In this document: piece after piece, positions 1 to 6,802 of the stretch
Numbering within the stretch: the stretch's first letter is position 1
How the letters are laid out: every line of letters starts with the position of its first letter
NCBI GenBank assembly: GCA_002313335.1
Contig: DCBC01000005.1
Location: 1-20,327, forward strand
Source: Porticoccaceae bacterium UBA1117
GTDB lineage: Bacteria; Pseudomonadota; Gammaproteobacteria; Pseudomonadales; Porticoccaceae
Length of the DNA: 20,327 nucleotides
Direction of reading: 5' to 3'
Position numbers and translations under genes: made by a program
Notes under the pieces: generated by a model
What the model saw: the letters and a program-made list of their open reading frames with translations, nothing else
Databases searched by the model: none
Told to the model about the DNA's origin: nothing

Positions 1-1155
1 GGCCAAACGCGGGGAATTAAGGTTATTAAAGGTCGCATTGGAGGTAAATAGCATACCGTTGAATACAAACGTCACTGCTAAATACGTACAAAATAAAGCA
101 ACAATATCAGCGGCTTGAGAATTTAACTTAAATGCATCTATAACAAAATCTTGTACTAACCACAGTAGTCCAGAAATACCAGTGCAGAAAACTACCATTA
201 CGATCAGTGAGTCGCTTAGCGTACGCTGAATACGATCCCATTTGCCGGCCCCAAAGTTTTGGCCAAGTATCGGTCCAATAGCCCCCGATAGGCTGAAAAC
301 AAACCCGAAGCATACTGGGATAAGACGCCCAACCACGGCGTATCCGGCCACATAGCTACTACCATAGACAGCAATGGCGGAAGTTACATAAGCGTTCCCT
401 AGGGGCGTTGCCATATTGGTTATAATGGCAGGTAGCGCGATGTGTAAAATGGGCCGCGCACAGGCCTTAAAGCTAGTCATACTGGGCTTTGTGAGCAATC
501 GATGCTTGTAGTGCACGCGGTATAGGGCATAAGTAAATACTGCCAAGCGTGCAAACACGGAGGCGATAGCGGCGCCAGTAACACCAAGCTCTAAACTAAA
601 AATTAAAATAGGGTCTAAAATGGCATTAACCACGCCACCGGACAAAGTACACAGCATAGCCCCTTTAGCATCGCCTACCGCTCGAAGGGCGGCACTAGCA
701 GCTAATCCTATAGCCAGTAATATCGCCGCTGGCAGGACAATAAGCAGATAGCCCTTGGCCACTTCTGCTACATGCCCTTTAGCTCCGAGCCAATATAATA
801 ATTGATCTAAGCTCATTATGATCAGGCTGACGGTTATAATGCTTACTATTCCAGCAATAATTAGCGCATTGATGGCAAATTGTCTGGCTTTTTCTTTATC
901 TTTTGCGCCCAGTGATCTAGAAACTAGCGCGCCTGCGGCAATAGATGTGCCGATGGAAATAGAGGTAGCCAAAAAGGTCAACGTGCTGGCAAACCCAATA
1001 GCAGCGACTAGATCAGGATCCCCTAAAAGGCTGATAAACCACATATCTAGTAGATCAACCATGAATATCGACATGAGTCCAAACGCACTGGTGCTGGCCA
1101 TCACAATAATGTGACGCATCAGCGAGCCTTGGACAAATTTTGCAGTGTCAGTCAT
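1..1155 (-). CDS. MATE-family multidrug/organic cation efflux transporter, 3' end beyond the window
   Basis: The minus strand is open from an ATG at 1155 to the window edge, giving 385 codons without a stop; MATE proteins are usually near 450 residues, so roughly the last 60-70 are missing. The translation begins MTDTAKFVQGSLMRHIIVMA and has about ten hydrophobic helices in two related halves. Typical MATE features are the 'MVDLLDMWFISLLGD' region in the first helices, 'AALRAVGDAK' in the N-terminal half, and 'SLSGAIGPILGQNFGAGKWDRIQ' in the C-terminal half. Family members are inner-membrane antiporters that use Na+ or H+ gradients to expel drugs or metabolites; the substrate cannot be read here. 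The gene diverges from the serine hydrolase at 1362. The Shine-Dalgarno is poor (GGAAA about six bases before the start) and partly inside a small hairpin. Family call is firm, substrate unknown. Confidence 0.9.
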   Translation of the reverse strand, partial: MTDTAKFVQGSLMRHIIVMASTSAFGLMSIFMVDLLDMWFISLLGDPDLVAAIGFASTLTFLATSISIGTSIAAGALVSRSLGAKDKEKARQFAINALIIAGIVSIITVSLIIMSLDQLLYWLGAKGHVAEVAKGYLLIVLPAAILLAIGLAASAALRAVGDAKGAMLCTLSGGVVNAILDPILIFSLELGVTGAAIASVFARLAVFTYALYRVHYKHRLLTKPSMTSFKACARPILHIALPAIITNMATPLGNAYVTSAIAVYGSSYVAGYAVVGRLIPVCFGFVFSLSGAIGPILGQNFGAGKWDRIQRTLSDSLIVMVVFCTGISGLLWLVQDFVIDAFKLNSQAADIVALFCTYLAVTFVFNGMLFTSNATFNNLNSPRLA

Positions 1156-1162
1156 AGAGTTT

Positions 1163-1180
1163 CCGGTGCTGAAGCACTGG
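1163..1180 (-). promoter_or_regulatory. Small leader hairpin just upstream of the MATE start codon
   Basis: Read on the minus strand the sequence is CCAGTGCTTCAGCACCGG. GTGC pairs with GCAC around a TTCA loop, and CC pairs with GG beyond one A-C mismatch. The 3' arm runs into the GGAAA that is the only Shine-Dalgarno-like stretch before the ATG, so folding could dampen translation. The structure is short and may be incidental. Confidence 0.3.
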
Positions 1181-1221
1181 CTAGTTAATAGGCCTAAGAT
1201 GCATAAGGGCACCTTCTAATC

Positions 1222-1227
1222 ATTATA
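1222..1227 (-). promoter_or_regulatory. Candidate -10 element for the MATE gene
   Basis: The minus strand reads TATAAT, a perfect sigma70 -10 hexamer, about 70 bases upstream of the MATE start. No good -35 hexamer lies at the usual distance. A second perfect TATAAT occurs on the same strand at 1253-1258, so which one is used, if either, is undecided. The whole divergent gap (1156-1361) holds no gene. Confidence 0.3.
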
Positions 1228-1361
1228 TACTCAATAGCACTTACCCCAGATGATTATAAGCGTAAAAACGGTTAAATTTAGCTCAGAGGATAGTCTGCGC
1301 AAGCCAAGTCGCGTTAAACTGACGTGAGGGTTGGTGGCAGCCTTCAGCTTTAGGGAAAATT

Positions 1362-2678
1362 ATGACAAGCAACTACCGATACTCAAGATTTACAATACTC
1401 TTAGCCTTTGCGTTACTAACCACCGGTTGCGGTTTCGTAGATCTTACGTCTGTGGAGGCTAAAGAGCCGGAATTTAATCCATCCTCTTCACGTGATACGG
1501 TCAGAGATCAGATCGATAAGTTGCCGACCGATGATGTCTGGTGGAACGTGTATGGCGAAGATCAGGCATGGAACTTTAAAAACCTTCACCGATTTATGCC
1601 CATCGTGAATGTTTACCGGCAGGGACAGGTCCGGTTGTTACGTGAACGTCCTTTACCTCGTATCGCAAATCAATTGGTCGACACGCCTCGTGGTAGTATG
1701 GGTTTCAAGACTTTTCTAGACAGCGATGAATCAAAAACTATGGGTATTGTTGTCCTGCACAAGGGCGATGTAGTCTTTGAGCACTATCCGCGGCAACAGC
1801 CCTATGAAAAACCTATTTACTGGTCTGTGACTAAGGTACTTGTATCGGCATTGGTCGGTATTTTAGAAGACCGAGGTCAGATTGATGTCAGCCTGCCAAT
1901 TAGTCAGTATTTACCGCAATTAGCCGAGTCTGATTTTGCCCCAATCACCATCCGCAACCTACTGGACATGGCGACAGGTCTTAATTGCCCAGAAGAATAC
2001 ATCGACAAAACCTCCTGCTACTACCAATACTCAACCACAATTGGCGATGGCTACTGGACTGATGAGTCAGGTCGTAGCCCGTATACCATGATCGCTTCGC
2101 TTAAACCTGGGGTTCTTCAGCCGCAAGGCGAGACCTTTCAGTATTCGGGGGTTAACACTTTTATACTGAGCTGGTTAGTGGAAGAGCTAATGGGTATGCC
2201 ATTTCAAGATGCACTGAGTAAAGAAATTTGGCAGAACATAGGCGCTGAAGCCGATGCTGGCCTGCTTGCTCCGCGTTATGGAGTTCCAAATACCCATGGT
2301 GGTTTACTCGCTCAACTGCGCGATGTGGCCCGCTTTGGCTTGCTTTACACGCCGAGCTACAAGAAGGTTAGCGATCGAAAAATTATCTCCGACAGGGTAG
2401 TGCAACTTATTCGCAATGAGGGGAATCCAAAGCTCTGGCAAAAAGCACGAATAGCTAACATGCTACCTGGTGATTTTTCACATTCGGTGTACCAGTGGGA
2501 TGCTATTTATAGTAATCATGACTTCTACAAAGGTGGCTGGGCCGGCCAGGGTCTTTTAGTCAACCCAGATAAGGATATAGTGGCCGTATTTACCGGCTAT
2601 GCAACGGATGCGGAGGAGTCTCAGCCTGACCTGCTACCCATACTTCGGCAAATGCTGAATAGTATATTTCCAAACTAA
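1362..2678 (+). CDS. Serine hydrolase of the beta-lactamase / penicillin-binding-protein-like fold, predicted lipoprotein
   Basis: A 438-residue protein. The N-terminus has a charged start, a hydrophobic stretch (residues 10-20) and TTGC ending at Cys23. This is an imperfect lipobox, so it is probably a lipoprotein, otherwise a secreted protein. The active-site motif S-x-x-K is SVTK at Ser155-Lys158, followed by a leucine-rich helix as in class C beta-lactamases and 6-aminohexanoate-dimer hydrolases (NylB-like). The second catalytic motif is probably Tyr261-Ser262 (FQYSG), and GGWAGQG near residue 387 would take the place of the KTG motif. Family members act on amide or ester bonds (beta-lactams, peptides, esters); the real substrate cannot be predicted. 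A Shine-Dalgarno AGGGA at 1352-1356 supports the start. It is followed 82 bases later by a patatin-like gene. Family fairly sure, function open. Confidence 0.85.
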   Translation: MTSNYRYSRFTILLAFALLTTGCGFVDLTSVEAKEPEFNPSSSRDTVRDQIDKLPTDDVWWNVYGEDQAWNFKNLHRFMPIVNVYRQGQVRLLRERPLPRIANQLVDTPRGSMGFKTFLDSDESKTMGIVVLHKGDVVFEHYPRQQPYEKPIYWSVTKVLVSALVGILEDRGQIDVSLPISQYLPQLAESDFAPITIRNLLDMATGLNCPEEYIDKTSCYYQYSTTIGDGYWTDESGRSPYTMIASLKPGVLQPQGETFQYSGVNTFILSWLVEELMGMPFQDALSKEIWQNIGAEADAGLLAPRYGVPNTHGGLLAQLRDVARFGLLYTPSYKKVSDRKIISDRVVQLIRNEGNPKLWQKARIANMLPGDFSHSVYQWDAIYSNHDFYKGGWAGQGLLVNPDKDIVAVFTGYATDAEESQPDLLPILRQMLNSIFPN

Positions 2679-2760
2679 AACGTTCGATGTCCTCCACTTT
2701 TACCAGTCTACATGCCTACGTGATAGGCTCAATCACCCTAATCAAGGTAAACTAGCGCTT

Positions 2761-3639
2761 ATGGCTAAAAAACTGTTTAACACGAAAATTGGACTTGCTC
2801 TTGGCGGTGGCGCTGCAAAAGGTGTCGCTCATATTGGCGTATTAAAGGCGCTTGAAGATGCGCAGGTAGATATTAACTACATAGCAGGGACTAGCGTGGG
2901 CGCTATGATCGCGGCTCTTTATGCGTTCAATGTCAATATAGAGACTATAGGCGACCTGGCACGTCGGTTAACGATGTCAAAGGTGACCTCATTTAAACTC
3001 AATAAGACCGGATTTTTTAGCACAGAATCGCTGAAAGACTTGATGCTTGAATATGTTGGCGATGTCAATATTGAGGACGCGGTAATTCCACTATCGATTG
3101 TTGCAACCGACATAAACAGCGGGGAGGAAATTATTCTGACCACTGGCTCTGTTGCCGATGCGGTCTGTGCCTCTGCGGCTATACCCGGTATATATATTCC
3201 GGTAGAAATCAATGGAAGAACTCTTGTCGATGGAGGATTAGTTCAAAACGTACCCATAGAGGCCCTGCAGGCTGCAGGCGCTGGGGTGACCATTGCCAGT
3301 CATCTCAACAGTGTCAGCCATTACTCAGATATAAGCCATGTGCTTGATGTCATGCGTAACGCCTTTGAAATTGCGGTTAGTCAACATACTCAGGATCAAC
3401 TCAAGGAAGCTGATTTATTGATTTCAATGGATCTAAGCGACTTTAGTCTTAGGGATAATACCGAGCGATATGATGAGTTATTTGATATTGGTCACCGAGC
3501 TGCAACGATCCAGCTCGCTAAATTGGTATGGTATAAGAAAACAAACCTATTATTGTATGTAGGGCGACTAATTCGTGAACTGGCGCCATTTAAACTGCCT
3601 GAATTTATAAGACGAGTAGTGAGTAAACCTAGACAATAG
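2761..3639 (+). CDS. Patatin-like phospholipase (RssA/YchK-type) family protein
   Basis: A 292-residue cytosolic-looking protein without a signal peptide. The patatin catalytic dyad and oxyanion elements are all visible: a glycine-rich oxyanion loop GGGAAKG (residues 15-21), the nucleophile elbow G-T-S-V-G with Ser45 (43-47), and the D-G-G motif with Asp157 (157-159). Families of this kind hydrolyse acyl esters of membrane lipids; the compact length and N-terminal motif position match bacterial RssA-like proteins, whose physiological substrates are mostly unknown. The C-terminus (about 255-292) is basic and hydrophobic and could touch membrane. The nearest Shine-Dalgarno-like sequence (AAGG, 2744-2747) is about 13 bases from the ATG, longer than ideal. 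It follows the serine hydrolase on the same strand, possibly co-transcribed. Confidence 0.88.
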   Translation: MAKKLFNTKIGLALGGGAAKGVAHIGVLKALEDAQVDINYIAGTSVGAMIAALYAFNVNIETIGDLARRLTMSKVTSFKLNKTGFFSTESLKDLMLEYVGDVNIEDAVIPLSIVATDINSGEEIILTTGSVADAVCASAAIPGIYIPVEINGRTLVDGGLVQNVPIEALQAAGAGVTIASHLNSVSHYSDISHVLDVMRNAFEIAVSQHTQDQLKEADLLISMDLSDFSLRDNTERYDELFDIGHRAATIQLAKLVWYKKTNLLLYVGRLIRELAPFKLPEFIRRVVSKPRQ

Positions 3640-3644
3640 GGAAT

Positions 3645-3667
3645 TTTAAGGCAGTCAGGGCCTTAAA
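3645..3667 (+). terminator. Hairpin directly after the patatin-like gene
   Basis: TTTAAGGC (3645-3652) and GCCTTAAA (3660-3667) form a perfect 8-bp stem around a 7-base loop, starting six bases after the stop codon. There is no T-run after the stem on either strand. It may protect the 3' end or be a weak terminator rather than a classical intrinsic one. Confidence 0.45.
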
Positions 3668-3791
3668 GAGTCCTAGCAGAGCACCTGCAGTACTCATAAA
3701 CTATTAGGCGTTGCCCAATTGGCCTCTCAGAATTAACTCCTGAAAATAGAGTTTGGCTCCATCTATACTGATCTTAGGCTATCTTAAACAT

Positions 3792-4328
3792 ATGCCTATC
3801 GACTATTTTCATATAACCACACCGCCTGTTGTTGCATATGTTAACCATCTGCATGTGCCCGACATTGAGGGTGAAGACTCTGACGATCGATATAAAATTA
3901 CCATTTTAATTCGAAAGCAAGATAGTGACTGTATTAAAGCAATTGTTGATGCCAGTCATGCTGCTGCGCAATTAGAGTGGCCAGATTCCTGGGATAATGT
4001 TCTCAATATGCCGCTACATGATGGGATTGATAAGTGTGCCACCTGGGACCAGTTAGCTGATTATTTGATGTGCACGTTTCACAGTTATCACCCGCCCTTA
4101 TTACAGATGCCCGACGGTAGCATCATGCCGCGCTCGGTAGACATTTCGATTGGTGCCTCGGTGCGAGTATTCGGTGCAATGGGAGGGATCATTGTTAATG
4201 GGGAAAAGACTATAGACTGCTATCTGAGCGGTGTTCAGCTGCTTAGCGATTCACCAATGGCGGCAGAGAACACTACCGTCTATGATCGAGTTGAGCAATT
4301 GATCGATCGTTATCTACCATGGAGATAA
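3792..4328 (+). CDS. Phage-type single-stranded-DNA-binding protein (Enc34_ssDNA-bd / DUF2815-like)
   Basis: A 178-residue protein from ATG 3792. The reading frame can be extended to TTG 3753, but neither start has a strong ribosome site and the family-like part begins after 3792. The pattern resembles Enc34/DUF2815 OB-fold proteins: an early strand 'PPVVAYVNHLHVPD'; 'DRYKITILIRKQDSD' followed by a helix (about 33-57), matching the family's 'KYs.tlLIpK.D'; 'NMPLHDG' near residue 75, matching 'tPLrDGd'; then 'PDGSIMPRSVDISIGASVRVFGAMG' and 'GVQLL' before a variable tail. Such proteins are normally phage-encoded and coat ssDNA during replication. No integrase, capsid or other phage gene was recognised nearby, so this is either a domesticated stray or part of a small cassette with the overlapping membrane gene. 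Assigned from memory of family patterns, so the fold is likely but unproven. Confidence 0.65.
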   Translation: MPIDYFHITTPPVVAYVNHLHVPDIEGEDSDDRYKITILIRKQDSDCIKAIVDASHAAAQLEWPDSWDNVLNMPLHDGIDKCATWDQLADYLMCTFHSYHPPLLQMPDGSIMPRSVDISIGASVRVFGAMGGIIVNGEKTIDCYLSGVQLLSDSPMAAENTTVYDRVEQLIDRYLPWR

Positions 4329-4675
4329 TCGTATTAGGTTATGTCATGCTGGGATTTATGGTGTTGATGGGGGCTGCTACGGTGCGACTTCATAACAACT
4401 CTGCCTTAGCGGTACTAGCGGACAGACAGGTTTTACTATTCTCGATGCTGTGTACCTTGTTCTGTGCGGTGCTAATCGTTTTTTGGCTACATCTTTTTTG
4501 GTTATTTTTCAGCGTTTGGTATTGCTTGGCGATGGCACTGTTAGCATGGGTTTTAAATGAGACTCTAAGATCGATCCATTATCAATCAACCATGTGGGCC
4601 CTGCTGCTAGTAGGCATTGTGGGTACTCTTCTAATGCAAGTCCTTTATTTTACTGACTATTACCCCCTGGCATAG
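4319..4675 (+). CDS. Small four-helix membrane protein of unknown function
   Basis: A 118-residue very hydrophobic protein that I do not recognise. Four membrane segments can be drawn at about residues 3-22, 39-58, 60-80 and 90-112, with short polar links (RLHNNS; NETLRSIHYQS) and almost no soluble domain. Its ATG lies inside the last codons of the ssDNA-binding-like gene (10-base overlap, ATGGAGATAA), so translation is probably coupled and the two proteins may work together. No enzyme motif, lipobox or pore signature is visible. The high leucine, tryptophan and phenylalanine content and codon-sized spacing argue for a real gene rather than chance. The next gene faces it, so it ends its transcription unit. 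Confidence 0.6.
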   Translation: MEIIVLGYVMLGFMVLMGAATVRLHNNSALAVLADRQVLLFSMLCTLFCAVLIVFWLHLFWLFFSVWYCLAMALLAWVLNETLRSIHYQSTMWALLLVGIVGTLLMQVLYFTDYYPLA

Positions 4676-4706
4676 TGACCAGCGATATGAGCGAAACAGG
4701 GGTGAT

Positions 4707-4901
4707 TTAAGTGTCTTTTTTAGAGCGGGGCACAGTAGTGACTACATCGCCCTCGCTAAGACGCTGGTCAATCTCTTCAATCGACATATAGTCTAAGTCC
4801 CAATGGTTACAGATATCATTCCTGTAACGCGTGTGGTTCTTCTCGGTAGAATCAGAATTTTTCCGATTGAAATATTTTAGTAATCGTTTGCTTATAGACA
4901 T
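4707..4901 (-). CDS. Hypothetical small basic protein
   Basis: A 64-residue frame starting MSISKRLLKYFNRKNSDST and ending with a charged tail (VPRSKKDT). The N-terminal half is strongly basic; the middle 'DYMSIEEIDQRLSEGDVV' looks like a short helix of protein-like composition. No family is recognised. There is no convincing Shine-Dalgarno before the ATG at 4901, which weakens the call. It is convergent with the membrane-protein gene and sits 51 bases after the end of the VOC gene on the same strand, so it could be the last gene of that operon. Confidence 0.4.
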   Translation of the reverse strand: MSISKRLLKYFNRKNSDSTEKNHTRYRNDICNHWDLDYMSIEEIDQRLSEGDVVTTVPRSKKDT

Positions 4902-4952
4902 TTGATAAGTGTACGGGTTTTTTGTGGGGTCGTCTTGTTGGATTGAAAATTT

Positions 4953-5600
4953 CTATGACGTCGTGTTGCCCGAGGTCAGCTTAATTTCGCCGTTTGGACA
5001 ATCGATCACTACCGAGATACTTGGTTGGGTAGAGTGCACGACCTCTGCGTTTAATCCGAGACATTTAAGTTTAAGACGAGTATCAACGGGGTGCGAAGTT
5101 TCTAACACTAGGCTTTTCAAAACTGCACCAGGGGGACAGTTTTTACTCGGGTGAGGAGTGTTGCCCCAATCAATAAAAAACGGAAACAGACTAAATAAAT
5201 CGACCGTGGGAGCAAAGGTAAGGTGCCAATTAAGTACGCTACCCTCGGGTGTCAGTCGTGACACTGGGATAACCATGCCAAGCTCAATGTCTTGTTTTCT
5301 TAAACGATCAACAAACTCTCCCAAGCCGTCTTGACGCGCTACCCATGTAACCAACTGGATATCATTGAGCCTATCAATATTAAATGGGCGCATCCCGCTA
5401 AAGCAAGGCTGCTCTGGATCTGGAGCAATAATTTCCAAATAACTATGCGCGCCTAATCCGATGTAAGCATTTCGCGTGCCTAGGCCTGGGTGACTTCCAC
5501 CCAAGACTGCAGATACTCCGAGTAATCGCTCAAAATAGGCTATTCCTATCTCTAGATCAGGTCCGGCGAATACTAAGTGATCAAACTTCACATCTACCAT
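4953..5600 (-). CDS. VOC/glyoxalase-superfamily protein (Glyoxalase_3-like)
   Basis: A 215-residue protein with the start typical of the vicinal-oxygen-chelate fold, 'FDHLVFAGPDLEIGIAYFERLLG'. Possible metal ligands are His8, Glu56 in 'SYLEIIAP' and His126 in 'NWHLTFAP'; the second beta-alpha-beta module lies in about residues 75-210. Known VOC enzymes include dioxygenases, glyoxalases and antibiotic-resistance proteins, but this long single-chain subtype has no firmly assigned reaction. The start ATG at 5600 has a good Shine-Dalgarno (GAGGA eight bases upstream). It lies 20 bases downstream of the DUF1993 gene, so the two are very likely co-transcribed. Confidence 0.8.
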   Translation of the reverse strand: MVDVKFDHLVFAGPDLEIGIAYFERLLGVSAVLGGSHPGLGTRNAYIGLGAHSYLEIIAPDPEQPCFSGMRPFNIDRLNDIQLVTWVARQDGLGEFVDRLRKQDIELGMVIPVSRLTPEGSVLNWHLTFAPTVDLFSLFPFFIDWGNTPHPSKNCPPGAVLKSLVLETSHPVDTRLKLKCLGLNAEVVHSTQPSISVVIDCPNGEIKLTSGNTTS

Positions 5601-5620
5601 GGCAGCGTCCTCAGTATTTA

Positions 5621-6148
5621 CTACGCGGGTGTTGTTTTAAAGGCCGATACCCCAAGAAAGTCTGCCTTGCCTAAACTGACGCCATTGTGGCGCAAAATGT
5701 TATAGGCCGTCGCTACATGAAAGTAGAGATTGGGTAGCGCCCAGCAATTGACGTAATCGGTACCATTAAAGGTTAATTGATGAGGTCCAGCTTGCATAAC
5801 GATAGTCTTATCCTCAGCGCCTTTTATGTGTTCAGGCAAAATAGTGTTGAGAAAGGTTTTGGTGCTCTCAACACGAGCTTTTAGTTGTGTAAATGTCGTC
5901 TCGTTATCCGCATGTATAGGAGGTGTAACATCTGCCATCCTAGCAGCAGCAAGTTTTACGATATCACACGCAATTTGAACCTGCTTAGTCAACGGTAGCA
6001 TATTGGGATAGAGCCGCGAGCTGGTTAAAACATCTTCATCGATGCCATGAGCGAGCGAATGCTTTTCAGCATGCTCCAGCAATCCAGAGAGGTTGTTCAG
6101 AGAGTGTATAAAGACAGGGATGGAACACCCATACAGGGAAAAAGACAT
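5621..6148 (-). CDS. DUF1993 family protein
   Basis: A 175-residue protein beginning MSFSLYGCSIPVFIHSLNNL, the characteristic DUF1993 N-terminus. Other family-typical segments follow: 'LTKQVQIACD', 'DNETTFTQLKARVESTK', the strand-rich 'LTFNGTDYVNCWALPNLYFHVATAYNILRHNGV' region (quoted in part), and 'LGKADFLG' near the end. The family is thought to adopt a DinB-like four-helix bundle; no activity is established. The frame is open upstream to an ATG at 6229, but the start at 6148 fits the family and has a GAGGT Shine-Dalgarno at 6154-6158, so the longer form is rejected. First gene of a two-gene unit with the VOC protein. Confidence 0.88.
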   Translation of the reverse strand: MSFSLYGCSIPVFIHSLNNLSGLLEHAEKHSLAHGIDEDVLTSSRLYPNMLPLTKQVQIACDIVKLAAARMADVTPPIHADNETTFTQLKARVESTKTFLNTILPEHIKGAEDKTIVMQAGPHQLTFNGTDYVNCWALPNLYFHVATAYNILRHNGVSLGKADFLGVSAFKTTPA

Positions 6149-6715
6149 GATGTACCTCGGCATAATAAAGTGATAGTTTTTGGATCGTTTACTGATCTCC
6201 AGCGCGCGAGATGCTAACAGATTTATCATTCTGAGATAGCTCGATATGCGTTTTTACCAAAAAATAATTTAGTTGGCATTCTCTATTGGGCAATTATGTT
6301 AGCTCGCCTAAAAAACTAAGTGCACGTTCTCGTGCCCCAAGGGTAATACATTTATATAACGGCGGAGTCCTAGCTAGCTATCATGAGCAGCGTTTCAAAA
6401 GAGTTGACAAATTTATGGGTGATTATCAGACTCGTCAGCCTATGATCATCGAACGGTTAATGTTGAGTACTACCATTCTTTAAATCGATTAACATCCTAG
6501 GTTTTAAAGAGTTTGACGCGCCTACTTATCATTATCTGTTTCATCGCTTCACTCTCGTTTATACTCTACCAGTAAACTCCGCTAACTTCTGTTCATGCGA
6601 TAGGAAAGCAGATTAGCACATTAAAAAGTGCAAAAACGGCCCCACCACTATACCGTTGCCCAGTATTTATGAGGGATGATGGAGACCTATCGTTTCTGCA
6701 CAGAATTAAGTCGCT

Positions 6716-6745
6716 TTGGACTACCGACTTGCCTAGTTTTATATT
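6716..6745 (+). promoter_or_regulatory. Candidate sigma70 promoter of the RND-LolA-like-barrel operon
   Basis: TTGGAC (6716-6721) and TATATT (6740-6745) are 18 bases apart; the -10 matches the consensus at five of six positions, the -35 at only three. It lies 58 bases before the ATG of the transporter gene. Weak evidence by eye only. Confidence 0.3.
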
Positions 6746-6772
6746 ACTGTCGAGGTTATAGAGGTTGGTCTC

Positions 6773-6785
6773 TAGCGCTGCGCTA
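6773..6785 (+). promoter_or_regulatory. Short hairpin in the RND operon leader
   Basis: TAGCG (6773-6777) and CGCTA (6781-6785) pair around the loop CTG, 17 bases before the start codon. The Shine-Dalgarno region of this gene is otherwise poor (GAG at about 6792). The hairpin could influence ribosome access, but it is short. Confidence 0.25.
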
Positions 6786-6802
6786 ATAACTGAGATTTAT
6801 TA

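Larger units (their letters stand above)
6149..6802. other. 654-base stretch without a convincing gene
   Basis: This is the divergent gap between the DUF1993 gene and the RND transporter gene. It holds one open frame on the plus strand (6286-6483, TTG start, 65 basic residues) with no ribosome site and no recognisable family. It also holds a possible promoter near 6716-6745, an imperfect tandem GAGGTT repeat at 6752-6766 and a small hairpin at 6773-6785. No tRNA-like cloverleaf or transposon end was found. The length is large compared with other gaps here, so it may hold decayed sequence or an untranslated RNA. Confidence 0.5.

Noticed and set aside
818..1114. A 98-codon open frame on the plus strand
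   Set aside because: It lies entirely opposite the MATE gene, whose translation is family-typical; the plus-strand product has no recognisable pattern and arises from the complement of hydrophobic codons.
3753..3791. TTG-start extension of the ssDNA-binding-like protein
   Set aside because: The extra 13 residues have no family match and the start lacks a clear ribosome site; ATG 3792 fits the fold start better, though this is not certain.
3640..4675. A prophage or integrated element around the SSB-like gene
   Set aside because: No integrase, recombinase, structural phage gene, tRNA or flanking direct repeat was found in the region, so only the single gene looks phage-like.
4909..5154. An 81-codon plus-strand frame
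   Set aside because: It overlaps the minus-strand VOC gene over most of its length and has no family signal.
6149..6229. 27-residue N-terminal extension of the DUF1993 protein
   Set aside because: Family members begin at MSFSLY, and a GAGGT ribosome site stands eight bases before that codon.
6286..6483. 65-residue basic protein with a TTG start
   Set aside because: No ribosome site, no family, unusual composition; kept only as a note in the gene-poor stretch.
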